The notes: generated from the letters alone by a model not told the origin. Counted from the stretch's first letter, positions 25,057 through 33,525 are shown. The stretch is DNA of 64,000 nt from JAAXPZ01 sp965215705 (GCA_965215705.1 CBDCEE010000002.1:124001-188000); one strand, 5' to 3'. Numbers and translations are program-made.

Positions 25057-25731
25057 ATGAAAAGTATACTGTTTTATAGTATGGTGCTGATTGGATTGAT
25101 CGGCTGTGGTGGCGGTGGGGCAGATAATAATTTTATAGGAACTTCAGATGATGTAACATTGACTGCTACCGAAGAAAATCTCTTGAATGCAATAAATAAT
25201 GCAAGAAGACAGGCTCAAATGTGTGGGGCAACATCTATGCCTAGTGTTCCTGATCTTGATTGGAATCGAAAACTAGCTCTAGCATCTTTGGATCATGCTA
25301 ATGATATGGCAAAGAATAATTATAGAAAAGAGGATAACAATGATCCTACTATACTAATGACTAGTATAGATGATGGGAGCATAAGTGAAGTTGTGTCGAT
25401 AAATAGACATGGTGTTGAGCATAAAACTATACATGTTGGTTCAGGTACATCTACAGATGTTTCTGTTAAAAATGATCCTAACTATAATAAAAGTACATTT
25501 ATTGAGCGAATTAAATACAGAGGGTATCATTTTAGCAGAGCAGCTGAAAATATTACTGTTGGAAATGCTACGAATACAGCTGAAAAAGCTATTGAAAGAT
25601 GGCTAAACAGTGAGGGGCATTGTAAAAACCTCATGAGCGATCAATTTACAGAAGTAGGGATGGCTTATGTTGATGATGAAAATACTTTTTATCAATATTA
25701 TTGGGTTCAAGAATTTGGATATCCTCAATAA
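25057..25731 (+). CDS. CAP-domain (SCP/PR1-like) lipoprotein
   Basis: A 224-residue exported protein. The signal peptide ends in a lipobox (LIGLIGCGGGG), so it is a lipoprotein. The CAP fold is seen in LLNAINNARRQAQMCG, ALASLDHANDMAKNN, FSRAAENITVGN, AIERWLNSEGHCKNLMS and YYWVQEFGYP. About 60 residues are inserted between the first and second halves. The gene is visibly more AT-rich than its neighbours. It has its own promoter and lies opposite to and between aguA and aguB, which suggests later insertion. Function unknown. Confidence 0.88.
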   Translation: MKSILFYSMVLIGLIGCGGGGADNNFIGTSDDVTLTATEENLLNAINNARRQAQMCGATSMPSVPDLDWNRKLALASLDHANDMAKNNYRKEDNNDPTILMTSIDDGSISEVVSINRHGVEHKTIHVGSGTSTDVSVKNDPNYNKSTFIERIKYRGYHFSRAAENITVGNATNTAEKAIERWLNSEGHCKNLMSDQFTEVGMAYVDDENTFYQYYWVQEFGYPQ

Positions 25732-26726
25732 CCTACTTGCATCGTAGAGCAGTGCAGGCTCCCTCCCTGTTCTATGAGTTTGAGACAGTTGATGGGAATG
25801 ATCTCCTTGTCAGGGAATAGGTTTTTAAATAGCTCCCCCACTTTTTTATCATTTTTATCACTGTAGGTAGGGTAGAGTAGTGCGTCATTGGTGATGAGAA
25901 AGTTGGCATAGGTGGCAGGTAGTCGGTTGCCTCTTTTATCTACTTTGGCTTCACACATGGGTAGGGGAATGAGTGTGTAGGGTTTTTCTTTTGCTGTTTG
26001 AAATGTGTGGAGTTGTGCTTCCATCTTTCCCAGTGCTTCGTAGTGTTCATCCTCTTTGTCATCACATTTGACATAGACGATTGTTTCACTGTTGACAAAC
26101 CGTGCCAGCGTATCGATATGGCTGTCGGTATCGTCTCCTATCAAAGCTCCATGATCGAGCCAGAGGATCCTCTGGGCTCCGAGGTAGGTTTTTAGTCTCT
26201 TCTCTATCTCTGCTTTGCCCAGCCCACCGTTGCGATTGGGGTTACAGAGGCAGGCTGAAGTGGTGAGGATGGTTCCTTCCCCGTCACTCTCGATCGAACC
26301 CCCTTCGAGTACAAAATCGATCTGTTCCAGTGGGGTGATACCCATGTATCCTTTGCGGTGTAAAGTGGCATTGACACTGTTGTCAAGTGCTGCTTCAAAT
26401 TTCCCGCCCCAGCCGTCAAAGGTAAAATCCAGAAGCTTGGTCTCATGATTCTCTCTGATAGTGATATAGCCGTAGTCTCTGATCCAAGTATCATTGGTCG
26501 GTATCTCTATGAAACTCATGTTATTCTTGGAGCAGAAGTGCTGGCTGATCGCCTCTTTGTCTCTGCAAATGATATAAATGGGTTGAGAGTAAGCGATAGC
26601 TTGAGCGATACGGATAAAAGGAGTCAAAGCCTCTTCCAATCCTTCCTCTGCCCAGTCTGTCTCTTCATGGGGAAAGGAGAGGAGTACGGCTCTTTGTCTC
26701 TCCCACTCTGCTGGCATTGTTTTCAT
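25725..26726 (-). CDS. aguA: Agmatine deiminase
   Basis: A 333-residue enzyme of the peptidyl-arginine deiminase fold that converts agmatine to N-carbamoylputrescine. Motifs are MPAEWERQRAVLLSFPHEETDW, TNDTWIRDYG, FDGWGGKF, FVLEGGSIESDGEGT and the C-terminal GGSLHCSTMQVGY with the catalytic Cys near residue 326. It shows that the cell can make putrescine from arginine through agmatine. The 3' end overlaps the CAP gene by seven bases. Confidence 0.95.
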   Translation of the reverse strand: MKTMPAEWERQRAVLLSFPHEETDWAEEGLEEALTPFIRIAQAIAYSQPIYIICRDKEAISQHFCSKNNMSFIEIPTNDTWIRDYGYITIRENHETKLLDFTFDGWGGKFEAALDNSVNATLHRKGYMGITPLEQIDFVLEGGSIESDGEGTILTTSACLCNPNRNGGLGKAEIEKRLKTYLGAQRILWLDHGALIGDDTDSHIDTLARFVNSETIVYVKCDDKEDEHYEALGKMEAQLHTFQTAKEKPYTLIPLPMCEAKVDKRGNRLPATYANFLITNDALLYPTYSDKNDKKVGELFKNLFPDKEIIPINCLKLIEQGGSLHCSTMQVGY

Positions 26727-26785
26727 GGAATATTCCTTTTTGGTGTGTTATCAAACACTCCAACCAAATTTTGTATTATATTTGT

Positions 26786-26791
26786 TATAAT
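26786..26791 (+). promoter_or_regulatory. Promoter (-10) of alr, apparently leaderless
   Basis: TTTGTTATAATGC contains TATAAT at 26786-26791, and the ATG of alr is at 26798, six bases after the box. That is where transcription should begin, and no Shine-Dalgarno sequence precedes the ATG. Confidence 0.6.
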
Positions 26792-26797
26792 GCTTTT

Positions 26798-27802
26798 ATG
26801 GCAATTATTAAAATAAACAGAGAGAATTTCTTTCACAATCTTAACCAAATAGTGTTGAAAACTGGCTCGATAGAAAAAGTGGCAGTGGTACTCAAAGACA
26901 ATGCATATGGGCATGGACTGGAGATCATGGCAAAACTTTCTCAGGAGTTTGGTATCACAGAAGCAGTGGTGATCACTACCCAGGAAGCGCTGAGGATCAA
27001 AGACTGTTTTGCGCATGTGTTGGTACTCAACGGTACCCCTTTGGAGGAAGAGAAACTCTCCTTTGCCGTGACAGATATGTATCAGCTGGAGCATATCCAA
27101 AATCGTGCCAAAATTGAGCTCAAGGTAGACACTGGGATGCATCGTAACGGCATCTCGATGGATGATCTTGAAAGAGCACTGACACTCATACGTAAAAAAG
27201 AGATCGACCTTATAGGGGTGATGACCCATTTTCGCAGTGCAGATATCCTGAGTAGCGAGCTGTTCTGGCAGAGACAAAACTTTGCACAGGTCAAGCAGAT
27301 TGTACGGGAAAAGGGATACCCTCATGTACGTTTTCACAGCCACAACTCTGCAGCGATCTTGCGGAGCAAAGATTTTGATGAGGATCTTGCCAGAGCAGGG
27401 ATCGCGATCTATGGGCACAATGAGCTGCCTGCGTCCTATGATGAGGTCAAGCTCAAGCCGGTACTCTCACTCTGGGCGAAACGTACCTCTACGCGGATGC
27501 TACAAAAAGGAGAGCGGGTAGGGTACGGTGGAGACTTTACTGCAGCCAAGGAGATGACGGTCTCTACCTATGATCTGGGCTATGGTGACGGCTGGATCAG
27601 AGGGGAGAGTAGTCACCCGTATATAACAGCAGAGGGTCTACCGATACTGGGTCGGGTGTCGATGGACTTTATCTCTCTGGAGTCAGACAAGGAGGAGGTC
27701 TGTATCATGGATGATGCCCAGCAGGCTGCCAGACATTTTGATACGATCAGTTATGAGATGACGACCATGCTCTCAGAGAGTATGGTGCGGGTTGTAGTGT
27801 AG
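26798..27802 (+). CDS. alr: Alanine racemase
   Basis: A 334-residue PLP enzyme that makes D-alanine for peptidoglycan. The PLP-lysine is in VAVVLKDNAYGHG (about K33), the substrate-binding part in RFHSHNSAAIL and GIAIYGHNELP, and the catalytic Tyr region in DLGYGDGWIRG. It has the Alr two-domain layout and is slightly short. I use the ATG at 26798 (MAIIKINRENFFHNL), the normal N-terminus; a longer frame would start upstream of its promoter. Confidence 0.95.
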   Translation: MAIIKINRENFFHNLNQIVLKTGSIEKVAVVLKDNAYGHGLEIMAKLSQEFGITEAVVITTQEALRIKDCFAHVLVLNGTPLEEEKLSFAVTDMYQLEHIQNRAKIELKVDTGMHRNGISMDDLERALTLIRKKEIDLIGVMTHFRSADILSSELFWQRQNFAQVKQIVREKGYPHVRFHSHNSAAILRSKDFDEDLARAGIAIYGHNELPASYDEVKLKPVLSLWAKRTSTRMLQKGERVGYGGDFTAAKEMTVSTYDLGYGDGWIRGESSHPYITAEGLPILGRVSMDFISLESDKEEVCIMDDAQQAARHFDTISYEMTTMLSESMVRVVV

Positions 27803-27831
27803 ACGGTATCTGCCTACTATGATAGAGGGTG

Positions 27832-28857
27832 TTATGCGACTGCTTTCCCGCTGATGCCCATCAGCTTACCTCTGGAGATGATATCCAGCTTGATATCTCT
27901 CTGGGTGACTTTCTCACAGTAGCCGATACATTTTTGGAAGAGTATAGCATCTTCTTCACTGGAGACCACGAGAAGGTCAGCACCATGGTCAAAAGCATCC
28001 AGAAGTATCGTTCCCATTTTCAGGTATGCCATTTTGGGATGGGTCTTGAGAAGTGTCTGCCCTGCCAATTTGCACGCTTTGTCAAATCGGATCGCTTTGG
28101 CTCCCTTGCTCTCTATCTGCTCGAGGGTACTCTCTACGATACTCTGTGACATCTCATCACTACCTGCATAGAAAGCGACACTTCTTCCCTCTAATGAAGT
28201 GATCTGAGGTGCTTTGTATTTTCTGGCAAAGAAGGGTTTATAGTCATTTGGGGCACCTTTTGCCATACCTTTGAGTGTGTCTATGGCAGCTGCATACTCT
28301 GCTGTATGGTAGAGGTTGTTTTCATATTCGCACTCCCAGAGACCCTCATGATGTGAAGCGACCGCATCCAGTATCTCTGCCTTGTGGGGATTGCCCTCTT
28401 CGATCATTTTGGCTGCCAATAGCAGAATCGCATCACCGATGTACTGGTTGTTGTAGTTGAAAGTCTCAGAGGCATAGTGCAGAGGATAGAGTGTCTCATA
28501 GTAGGTCTGATCTTCTTGTGAGGTATAGGGTGCCAAGAGTGCAAAACGCTCTTCAAAATCTGTATCATTGATCTCTAGCCCATGGGTAGATCGATAGGCA
28601 GAGATAGGATCGATCTGTAGTTCAGTGCCTAGCTTGTTGGTGATCTCTTTGACAGTCTGGTTACCATCCAGTACCAAACCATTGATCCTGAAGTAGAGGT
28701 TTTTTGTAGGGTAGTGGAAGTCTCTGTTCTGCATCTGGATCATAGGGAGGATCTCCTTGATCGCTGATCCCTCCTTGATCTTTAGTGTAAAGTGCTTATA
28801 GTAAGGCAGATAGTCTGTACGTGCATTGAAAAAAAATGCTTTGATCGATAGTGTCAT
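27832..28857 (-). CDS. Conserved hypothetical protein, DUF5644-like
   Basis: A 341-residue cytosolic protein that I recognise only as a Campylobacterota type sometimes called DUF5644. The N-terminus (SIKAFFFNARTDYLPYYKHF) looks like a ferredoxin- or ubiquitin-like beta-grasp segment. The middle is helical with several His and Tyr. The C-terminal third has alternating strands and helices (ADLLVVSSEEDAILFQKCIGYCEK) with Cys pairs, recalling HdrB-like ends. I do not infer a reaction. It stands alone before the cytochrome gene on the same strand. Confidence 0.7.
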   Translation of the reverse strand: MTLSIKAFFFNARTDYLPYYKHFTLKIKEGSAIKEILPMIQMQNRDFHYPTKNLYFRINGLVLDGNQTVKEITNKLGTELQIDPISAYRSTHGLEINDTDFEERFALLAPYTSQEDQTYYETLYPLHYASETFNYNNQYIGDAILLLAAKMIEEGNPHKAEILDAVASHHEGLWECEYENNLYHTAEYAAAIDTLKGMAKGAPNDYKPFFARKYKAPQITSLEGRSVAFYAGSDEMSQSIVESTLEQIESKGAKAIRFDKACKLAGQTLLKTHPKMAYLKMGTILLDAFDHGADLLVVSSEEDAILFQKCIGYCEKVTQRDIKLDIISRGKLMGISGKAVA

Positions 28858-28916
28858 GGGAGACTCCAGTATAATAATATAGAGCTATTCTACTACGTTG
28901 TTACTCAAATCCCTCT

Positions 28917-28945
28917 AAAAAAAACAAGAGATTGTGGCCCTATAG
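28917..28945 (-). terminator. Weak terminator after the cytochrome c gene
   Basis: Read on the minus strand, AGAGA can pair with TCTCT around a 14-base loop, followed closely by eight T residues (complement of A at 28917-28924). The short stem makes it weak, but position and T-run are right for intrinsic termination. Confidence 0.4.
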
Positions 28946-29452
28946 TCTCTGTGCTACCTTACTTCTCAGAAAGGCTTCTTTTTTGTCTATACCCAGTAGG
29001 GTTGGCCTGCTGAGATCAGGGTAGGTACCGTTTAGGCCTTTACCATCATTTCCGTGACAGCCTCCACAGATACTGGTATAGTACCCCACTGCTTCGGGGG
29101 GATAGGAAGAGAGACATGATTTACCTGAGAAATGCATCACATAACAGGCGATCTTGGGGGCATCTTCTCTGGGAGCATAACCGCCCTCCATAACCTCATC
29201 TTTTTTGAAATGGAGTTGCGAGGAGCCATGGTTGATGACCTGGATGATATATTGTTTGGTATAGGCATTGGTATGGAGCTGTTCGAGCTCTTCTTGGGCG
29301 TGGCTACTGTGATGTGTTTGGGTATGTTCTGTATAGCTCTCTGTTGCTTTGGGCTCTACCTTGGGTGTGCTCTTTTGTGTGGCATTGTAGAGCCCATACC
29401 CCAGGATGAGGAACAGCCCCAGCAGAGGGAGAAATCGTTGCGTCGTTGACAT
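28940..29452 (-). CDS. Membrane-anchored c-type cytochrome domain protein
   Basis: A 170-residue protein. Residues 7-25 form an N-terminal membrane anchor or uncleaved signal, followed by a long charged His/Glu-rich linker. The heme-binding site CGGCHGNDGKGLNGTYPDL is near residues 126-144. No Met follows it, so the usual second axial ligand of class I cytochromes is missing from the C-terminal 40 residues, or a His or Met from the linker or a partner supplies it. It follows the MoaD-like gene by five bases, suggesting co-transcription. Confidence 0.8.
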   Translation of the reverse strand: MSTTQRFLPLLGLFLILGYGLYNATQKSTPKVEPKATESYTEHTQTHHSSHAQEELEQLHTNAYTKQYIIQVINHGSSQLHFKKDEVMEGGYAPREDAPKIACYVMHFSGKSCLSSYPPEAVGYYTSICGGCHGNDGKGLNGTYPDLSRPTLLGIDKKEAFLRSKVAQRL

Positions 29453-29457
29453 AGGGG

Positions 29458-29739
29458 CTAGTGGTTGTTTTTACCGACATAGGCAGCAACATGTCCGGGG
29501 ATACCGCCGGGAGGGACGAGTGCGATCTTGTCTCCATCCTTGAGTATCGTCTCTTTTGGCATGATGCGGTGGTTGACAAAGATCGCTTCGACCTCTTCAT
29601 CCCGTAGTCCTACTTGTTCCAGAAGCTGATAGAGTGTGATCCCCTCAACGATCTCCAGCGGAGAGGTGGAGCAGTCTATGCCTTTGTCGTTGAGCTGTTG
29701 TTTGAGAAATGAAAATGCACTGAATTTGATGGTAGCCAT
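29458..29739 (-). CDS. MoaD/ThiS-family sulfur-carrier-like protein with C-terminal tail
   Basis: A 93-residue beta-grasp protein. The start at 29739 (MATIKFSAFSF) has AAGGAAAG upstream. Family features are VEGITLYQLLEQVGL, EAIFVNHRI and GDKIALVPPGG. In true MoaD or ThiS the chain ends at the Gly-Gly, but here 12 to 14 residues follow (IPGHVAAYVGKNNH). It would need trimming to act as a sulfur carrier, or it serves another role. It is tightly coupled with the cytochrome gene. Confidence 0.82.
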   Translation of the reverse strand: MATIKFSAFSFLKQQLNDKGIDCSTSPLEIVEGITLYQLLEQVGLRDEEVEAIFVNHRIMPKETILKDGDKIALVPPGGIPGHVAAYVGKNNH

Positions 29740-29826
29740 AGTTCTTTCCTTGATCATGATAGGGTGATTATACGCTAAAGTAGGTTGAAGTTTATTGATA
29801 TGTATCGGTGGTTTACATCCAAAAGC

Positions 29827-29832
29827 TATAAT
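29827..29832 (+). promoter_or_regulatory. Promoter (-10) of the small secreted protein gene
   Basis: AAGCTATAATG has TATAAT at 29827-29832. The start is expected near 29839, and AAGGATC lies before the ATG at 29852. Confidence 0.65.
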
Positions 29833-29851
29833 GTAGTCCAAAGGATCAACG

Positions 29852-30295
29852 ATGAAAAAAATGATACTATCTATACTCTTATTGGTAGGGTTAAGTCTCG
29901 GCATACACGCTCAAGAGATCAGAGCAGATGTGATCAAGGTCACGGTTACGGGGAAGAGCTCCTATCGATTCAATGTCACTCTGGAGAGTGATGAGACAGG
30001 CTGTGCTCAGTATGCAGATTGGTGGGAAGTATTAGATAGCAAAGGCAAACTCCTCTACCGCCGTATTCTTTTTCATTCTCACCCCAATGATCAACCCTTT
30101 ACCCGATCAGGTGGCTCTGTAGCTTTAGATCCTGATGATGTGGTTTATATCCGAGGGCATATGAACAAGCTGGGATATGTGGGTGACCTGTTTGTGGGCA
30201 GTGTTGCTAAAGGGTTTAAAAAAGTAGAGAAGATACCAGCGTTTCCCAAGAGTTTGGAGAGCCAGAAGCCTTTGCCTGACGGGTGTGCGTTCTAG
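29852..30295 (+). CDS. Small secreted hypothetical protein
   Basis: A 147-residue protein with a cleavable signal peptide (MKKMILSILLLVGLSLGIHA, cut likely after HA). The mature part is about 125 residues with a beta-rich pattern (VIKVTVTGKSSYRFNVTLES), a WWEV segment and two Cys (GCAQYADWW and the C-terminal DGCAF) that may pair. It has its own promoter. It resembles small periplasmic proteins without known function. Confidence 0.8.
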   Translation: MKKMILSILLLVGLSLGIHAQEIRADVIKVTVTGKSSYRFNVTLESDETGCAQYADWWEVLDSKGKLLYRRILFHSHPNDQPFTRSGGSVALDPDDVVYIRGHMNKLGYVGDLFVGSVAKGFKKVEKIPAFPKSLESQKPLPDGCAF

Positions 30296-30439
30296 GATAT
30301 ATTAGCTAGCTCTCTTCTATGATATCTGTGAAGTTTTTGACACCCATGAAGAGGAGATACTATCCTGATGGGGGTCAATCATATAGCTGCCGTTTGGGTG
30401 TAATGCTTGACTAATGATCTTTGCATAATGCAGAAAAGA

Positions 30440-31297
30440 TTACTTTTTTCTTGCCTTTCTAATTACTTGAATACTTTTTTCTATTTTTTCTATTTCTGCA
30501 TGTTGGAGTTTGTAAAATTCTCTTTTTTCTGCTTCACCTATATGTGTTAGATGCTCAAAAAAATCAGTTTTTTTCAGTGAATCTATAGATTGTTGGTATA
30601 ACAGTATTCCTTTGTTATATTGATGATTGAGTTGGTAGAGACGTGCTTCTTTTTGCAGGAGATCGTATTGACCTTGTTTTTCTATACTTTTTTGGGCTAA
30701 TTTGAGTAGATCTAATCCTTTGTCTATAGCATTGAGATCCACACAACAACCATAGATCTTTGCGTAGTCATATCGTGATAATTGATCTTTTATATCTTGT
30801 GTATGGGTATTTTCGTATGTATTGATACACAGTTTACTGGACTTGATATTGTGCTTCTTGTAGTATTTCCCGATAAGCAGGTGACGGATATCGTAACTGT
30901 TTGGATACTTTTGCAGTATGCTCTCAAGAAAGGTGATTTCAGTATCTGTGTCTGTCTTTGATGCTTTTGTAAAAGGCTTCTGGGTTATCATATATTTTAG
31001 CTTTTTACTCATGGTATCTAGTGTTGGGGAAGTGACTTGAAAAACATTGAAGAGTACTTCACTGATATGTGGATGTATGTGGATATCGGCTATCTGTATA
31101 TCAACTTTTTTATTTTTATTATTCTTAGTAAAGGCAAAGATAGGCTCCCAATATGGCTTTTTGATTCCTATTATAAGTGTTCCCTGCTTATAGGATAGAT
31201 ATTTGATTTGTTCTGCATCCAATATGTAATTTGACTTTGGTATAGTGCCAGTATAAAGCAGTGAATTTAGTAATAGTATATATAAAAGTATTTTCAT
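30440..31297 (-). CDS. Exported TPR-like hypothetical protein
   Basis: A 285-residue protein with a signal peptide (MKILLYILLLNSLLYTGT). The C-terminal half is a run of amphipathic helices that look like TPR or HAT repeats (IDKGLDLLKLAQKSIEKQG, QYNKGILLYQQSIDSLKK). The N-terminal part is more mixed, with several His. It is last in a minus-strand run of three exported proteins and lies 43 bases after the disrupted gene. No enzyme motif is seen. The 144-base gap behind it (30296-30439) holds no convincing feature. Confidence 0.75.
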   Translation of the reverse strand: MKILLYILLLNSLLYTGTIPKSNYILDAEQIKYLSYKQGTLIIGIKKPYWEPIFAFTKNNKNKKVDIQIADIHIHPHISEVLFNVFQVTSPTLDTMSKKLKYMITQKPFTKASKTDTDTEITFLESILQKYPNSYDIRHLLIGKYYKKHNIKSSKLCINTYENTHTQDIKDQLSRYDYAKIYGCCVDLNAIDKGLDLLKLAQKSIEKQGQYDLLQKEARLYQLNHQYNKGILLYQQSIDSLKKTDFFEHLTHIGEAEKREFYKLQHAEIEKIEKSIQVIRKARKK

Positions 31298-31892
31298 CTA
31301 TCCTATCCTTGGGTATTGTCAGCGATTTGTGATTGACCCGTTACTTGGTCTGGATCTTTTTGTAAAAGCTGGCTAAGTCTTGTTTGATGCTATCGATAGT
31401 CTTACTATCTATCTCATCTAGATGGGTGTTGGCTAACGTTAGTCTGTGTTTGAATAGCTTCTCTGCTGTCTCATCATCACTTGTTTCATGTGCAAGGACA
31501 GCCAGTTGGAAAAGGGTATTTAGCTCCGTATGTATATTCGCATACTTTTGAGAGAGGGTAAGTCTCTTATCTAAGTATCTCTTTGCATGTTCTAGCTCTT
31601 TTAAATCATAGTAGTTCTGGGCTATATTGTTGTACAGATTCATAAAGATCTCTTCAGACAAGCCAAGTTTTTGTGCCTTGGTTTCGATGAGTAGATTGAG
31701 ATTGAGGGCCTTGGTATGCTCTTTGTTCTCCTGTAGTAGATATGCAAGCTGCTCTTTTTGTCCAAGGAGTTGTGACTTGTTGTCGTATAGCTTATGCTTT
31801 TCCCAAAGTGTAAGAAACTGCTTGAAATGTTCTGTTCTTTGCGTGATGCTGTCATCCATCGTGCTATACGCTTTATACATTCTAAAATGTAT

Positions 31893-32628
31893 GGGTCTAG
31901 TAAACTTTAAGAGTCCAAAAGGTATCTTAAAGCATGACTACACCGAACAAAAACAAGTACTCAAAAGGTACGCACATTTCAGAGCGTAAATTTAGGCAGT
32001 TAATTAAGTGTTTTTCACTTGATCTAAATGCATATGAAACCTCAAAGATAACTAACATATCTCATACGACTTGTAAGAAGCTATTTCAAAAGTTACGCAT
32101 ATACATCTACCAGAATCTACTAGAGAACAATATTGAAGATGGAGAGTTTGAATTAGATGAATCTTACTTTGGTGCCAAAAGAGTAAGAGGAAAACGTGGT
32201 AGAGGTGCAGCAGGAAAGACACCTGTGTTTGGCTTATTAAAAAGAGATGGTAATGTCTATGTTCAAATAGTCAAGAACTGCTCGAGAGCTGAACTCATGC
32301 CTATTATTGAGGGAAAGATACTTGAAGGAAGTACTATTCATACTGATGGTTGGAAAGCCTATGATGGCTTAGTCCTTAATGGCTATGATCACTACAGGGT
32401 CTTTCATTCCAAAGATGAGTTTGTGCGAGGTAAGTCTCATGTAAATGGCATTGAATCCTTTTGGAGTTATACTAAAAGAAGATTGGCAAAGTTTAATGGA
32501 CTTAGAGATGAGATGCTTTATCTCCATCTCAAGGAGAGTGAGTTTAGATTCAACAATAGGCATAATGATATCTATGCTATACTATTAAAGAATCTTCGAA
32601 CAAATAACCTCTAAAGTTTACTAGACCC
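31893..32628 (+). mobile_element. IS1595-family insertion sequence (IS1016-like)
   Basis: A 736-base element with terminal inverted repeats: left GGGTCTAGTAAACTTTA (31893-31909) matches the reverse complement of the right end 32612-32628. The 7-base flank AATGTAT occurs on both sides (31886-31892 and 32629-32635), as expected of a target duplication; the family usually makes eight bases. It carries one intact transposase, so it may still be active. Confidence 0.93.
31934..32614 (+). CDS. IS1595-family transposase
   Basis: A 226-residue transposase of the ISXO2/IS1016 type. The DDE residues are seen in ELDESYFGAKR (Asp, about 75), IHTDGWKAYDG (Asp, about 136) and VNGIESFWSYTKRR (Glu, about 172). 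The N-terminal part is a helix-turn-helix (ITNISHTTCKKLFQKL). The zinc ribbon of longer members is absent, as in the IS1016 group. It fills most of the 736-base element and looks intact. Confidence 0.95.
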   Translation: MTTPNKNKYSKGTHISERKFRQLIKCFSLDLNAYETSKITNISHTTCKKLFQKLRIYIYQNLLENNIEDGEFELDESYFGAKRVRGKRGRGAAGKTPVFGLLKRDGNVYVQIVKNCSRAELMPIIEGKILEGSTIHTDGWKAYDGLVLNGYDHYRVFHSKDEFVRGKSHVNGIESFWSYTKRRLAKFNGLRDEMLYLHLKESEFRFNNRHNDIYAILLKNLRTNNL

Positions 32629-33036
32629 AATGTATAAAGGGAAGTACCGTTTCTGATGGATAGTGTGATTGCTTGCACTCTTGAATGTATCTGTTGCCAT
32701 AGGGTATGAGTTGATATGCATTCTCTTCTCTCTTGCTTAGGAGTAGCGTATATATATCATACCACTCACATAGCTCAGGTGAGCCTATGCCTGTACTTTG
32801 TGCTACTTTGTACAATTGGTCTAATTCTTTTTTTGTTTTTGAAAAGGAGAACGTAGTACCCTTAGTGGTGATTCTGGCTTTGATGGGATTAAACTGCTGG
32901 GTAAATTTTCTTTTCTTTTCCTCTATACTTGTTTCGTTACCACCGTGTAGCAGAGTAAAGAGAAGTAGAAGAGATATCATTGGATGGACGAAGTAACTTT
33001 TCTGTTTCATTAGTATTTGCCTTGTTTTGTTAGCTT

Positions 33037-33525
33037 TTATGGCAGCTGTGTCATGTACTGTTCAACACCCATATAGGCATCAAAATTTTTCTTCTCTTCC
33101 TCGGTTTTTAGTTTGGATCTTTGCAAGCGTATAGTGTAAGCGCCATACATTTTATTATCTAGAATGATCGCCCAGTCTTCTATTTCCTCTTTTGTGGCTT
33201 GGATGGCTTTGTTTTTATATCTACTAAAGCTATCGGGTAATTCAAAAGGCTTGATGAGGTAGGTACCATCTTGCACACTGAGAAGTGCAAACCACAGATG
33301 CAAACGAGAGGAGCCATCATCACTGATGATAAGCTTTTTGAGTATAAAAGAGGCATCTTTGTATTTCTTATTATCAAATGCTTTATCTAGATACATCAAG
33401 GTAGCTTGCCCCTCTTTTGTGGCTTTTTGAAAAGCAGCCTTGTTTTGGATATCTATGGTTTTGATATCATTTGCCATAGCATTTCCAGACAGAAGTAGTG
33501 TAAGTAGGAGGAGTATTTTTTTCAT
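33037..33525 (-). CDS. Small exported hypothetical protein
   Basis: A 162-residue protein with a clear signal peptide (MKKILLLLTLLLSGNAMA). The mature part (DIKTIDIQNKAAFQKATKEG...) is helical and charged, with YKDASFILKKLIISDD similar to one TPR unit, and a conserved-looking DNKMYGAYTIRLQRSK. It is the first of three same-strand exported genes (with 31341-33010 and 30440-31297), probably one operon. Function unknown. Confidence 0.75.
   Translation of the reverse strand: MKKILLLLTLLLSGNAMANDIKTIDIQNKAAFQKATKEGQATLMYLDKAFDNKKYKDASFILKKLIISDDGSSRLHLWFALLSVQDGTYLIKPFELPDSFSRYKNKAIQATKEEIEDWAIILDNKMYGAYTIRLQRSKLKTEEEKKNFDAYMGVEQYMTQLP

Larger units (their letters stand above)
31341..33010 (-). 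pseudogene. Exported TPR-like gene, interrupted by IS element
   Basis: Two reading frames lie on either side of the IS: 33010 to 32636 (signal peptide, 125 codons) and 31892 to 31341 (TPR-like helices). If the IS (31893-32628) and one copy of the 7-base duplication are removed, the frame joins without a shift: ETVLPFIH followed by FRMYKAYSTMDD. The restored protein would have about 308 residues. It starts with a signal peptide (SLLLLFTLLHG), and its C-terminal half has helical repeats (YNNIAQNYYDLKELEHAKR, VLAHETSDDETAEKLFKHRL) typical of TPR. So the gene is recently broken. Confidence 0.9.

Noticed and set aside
26717..26797. Extended alr frame beginning upstream
   Set aside because: It would begin before the probable -10 box and overlaps the aguA start region; the normal Alr N-terminus begins at 26798.
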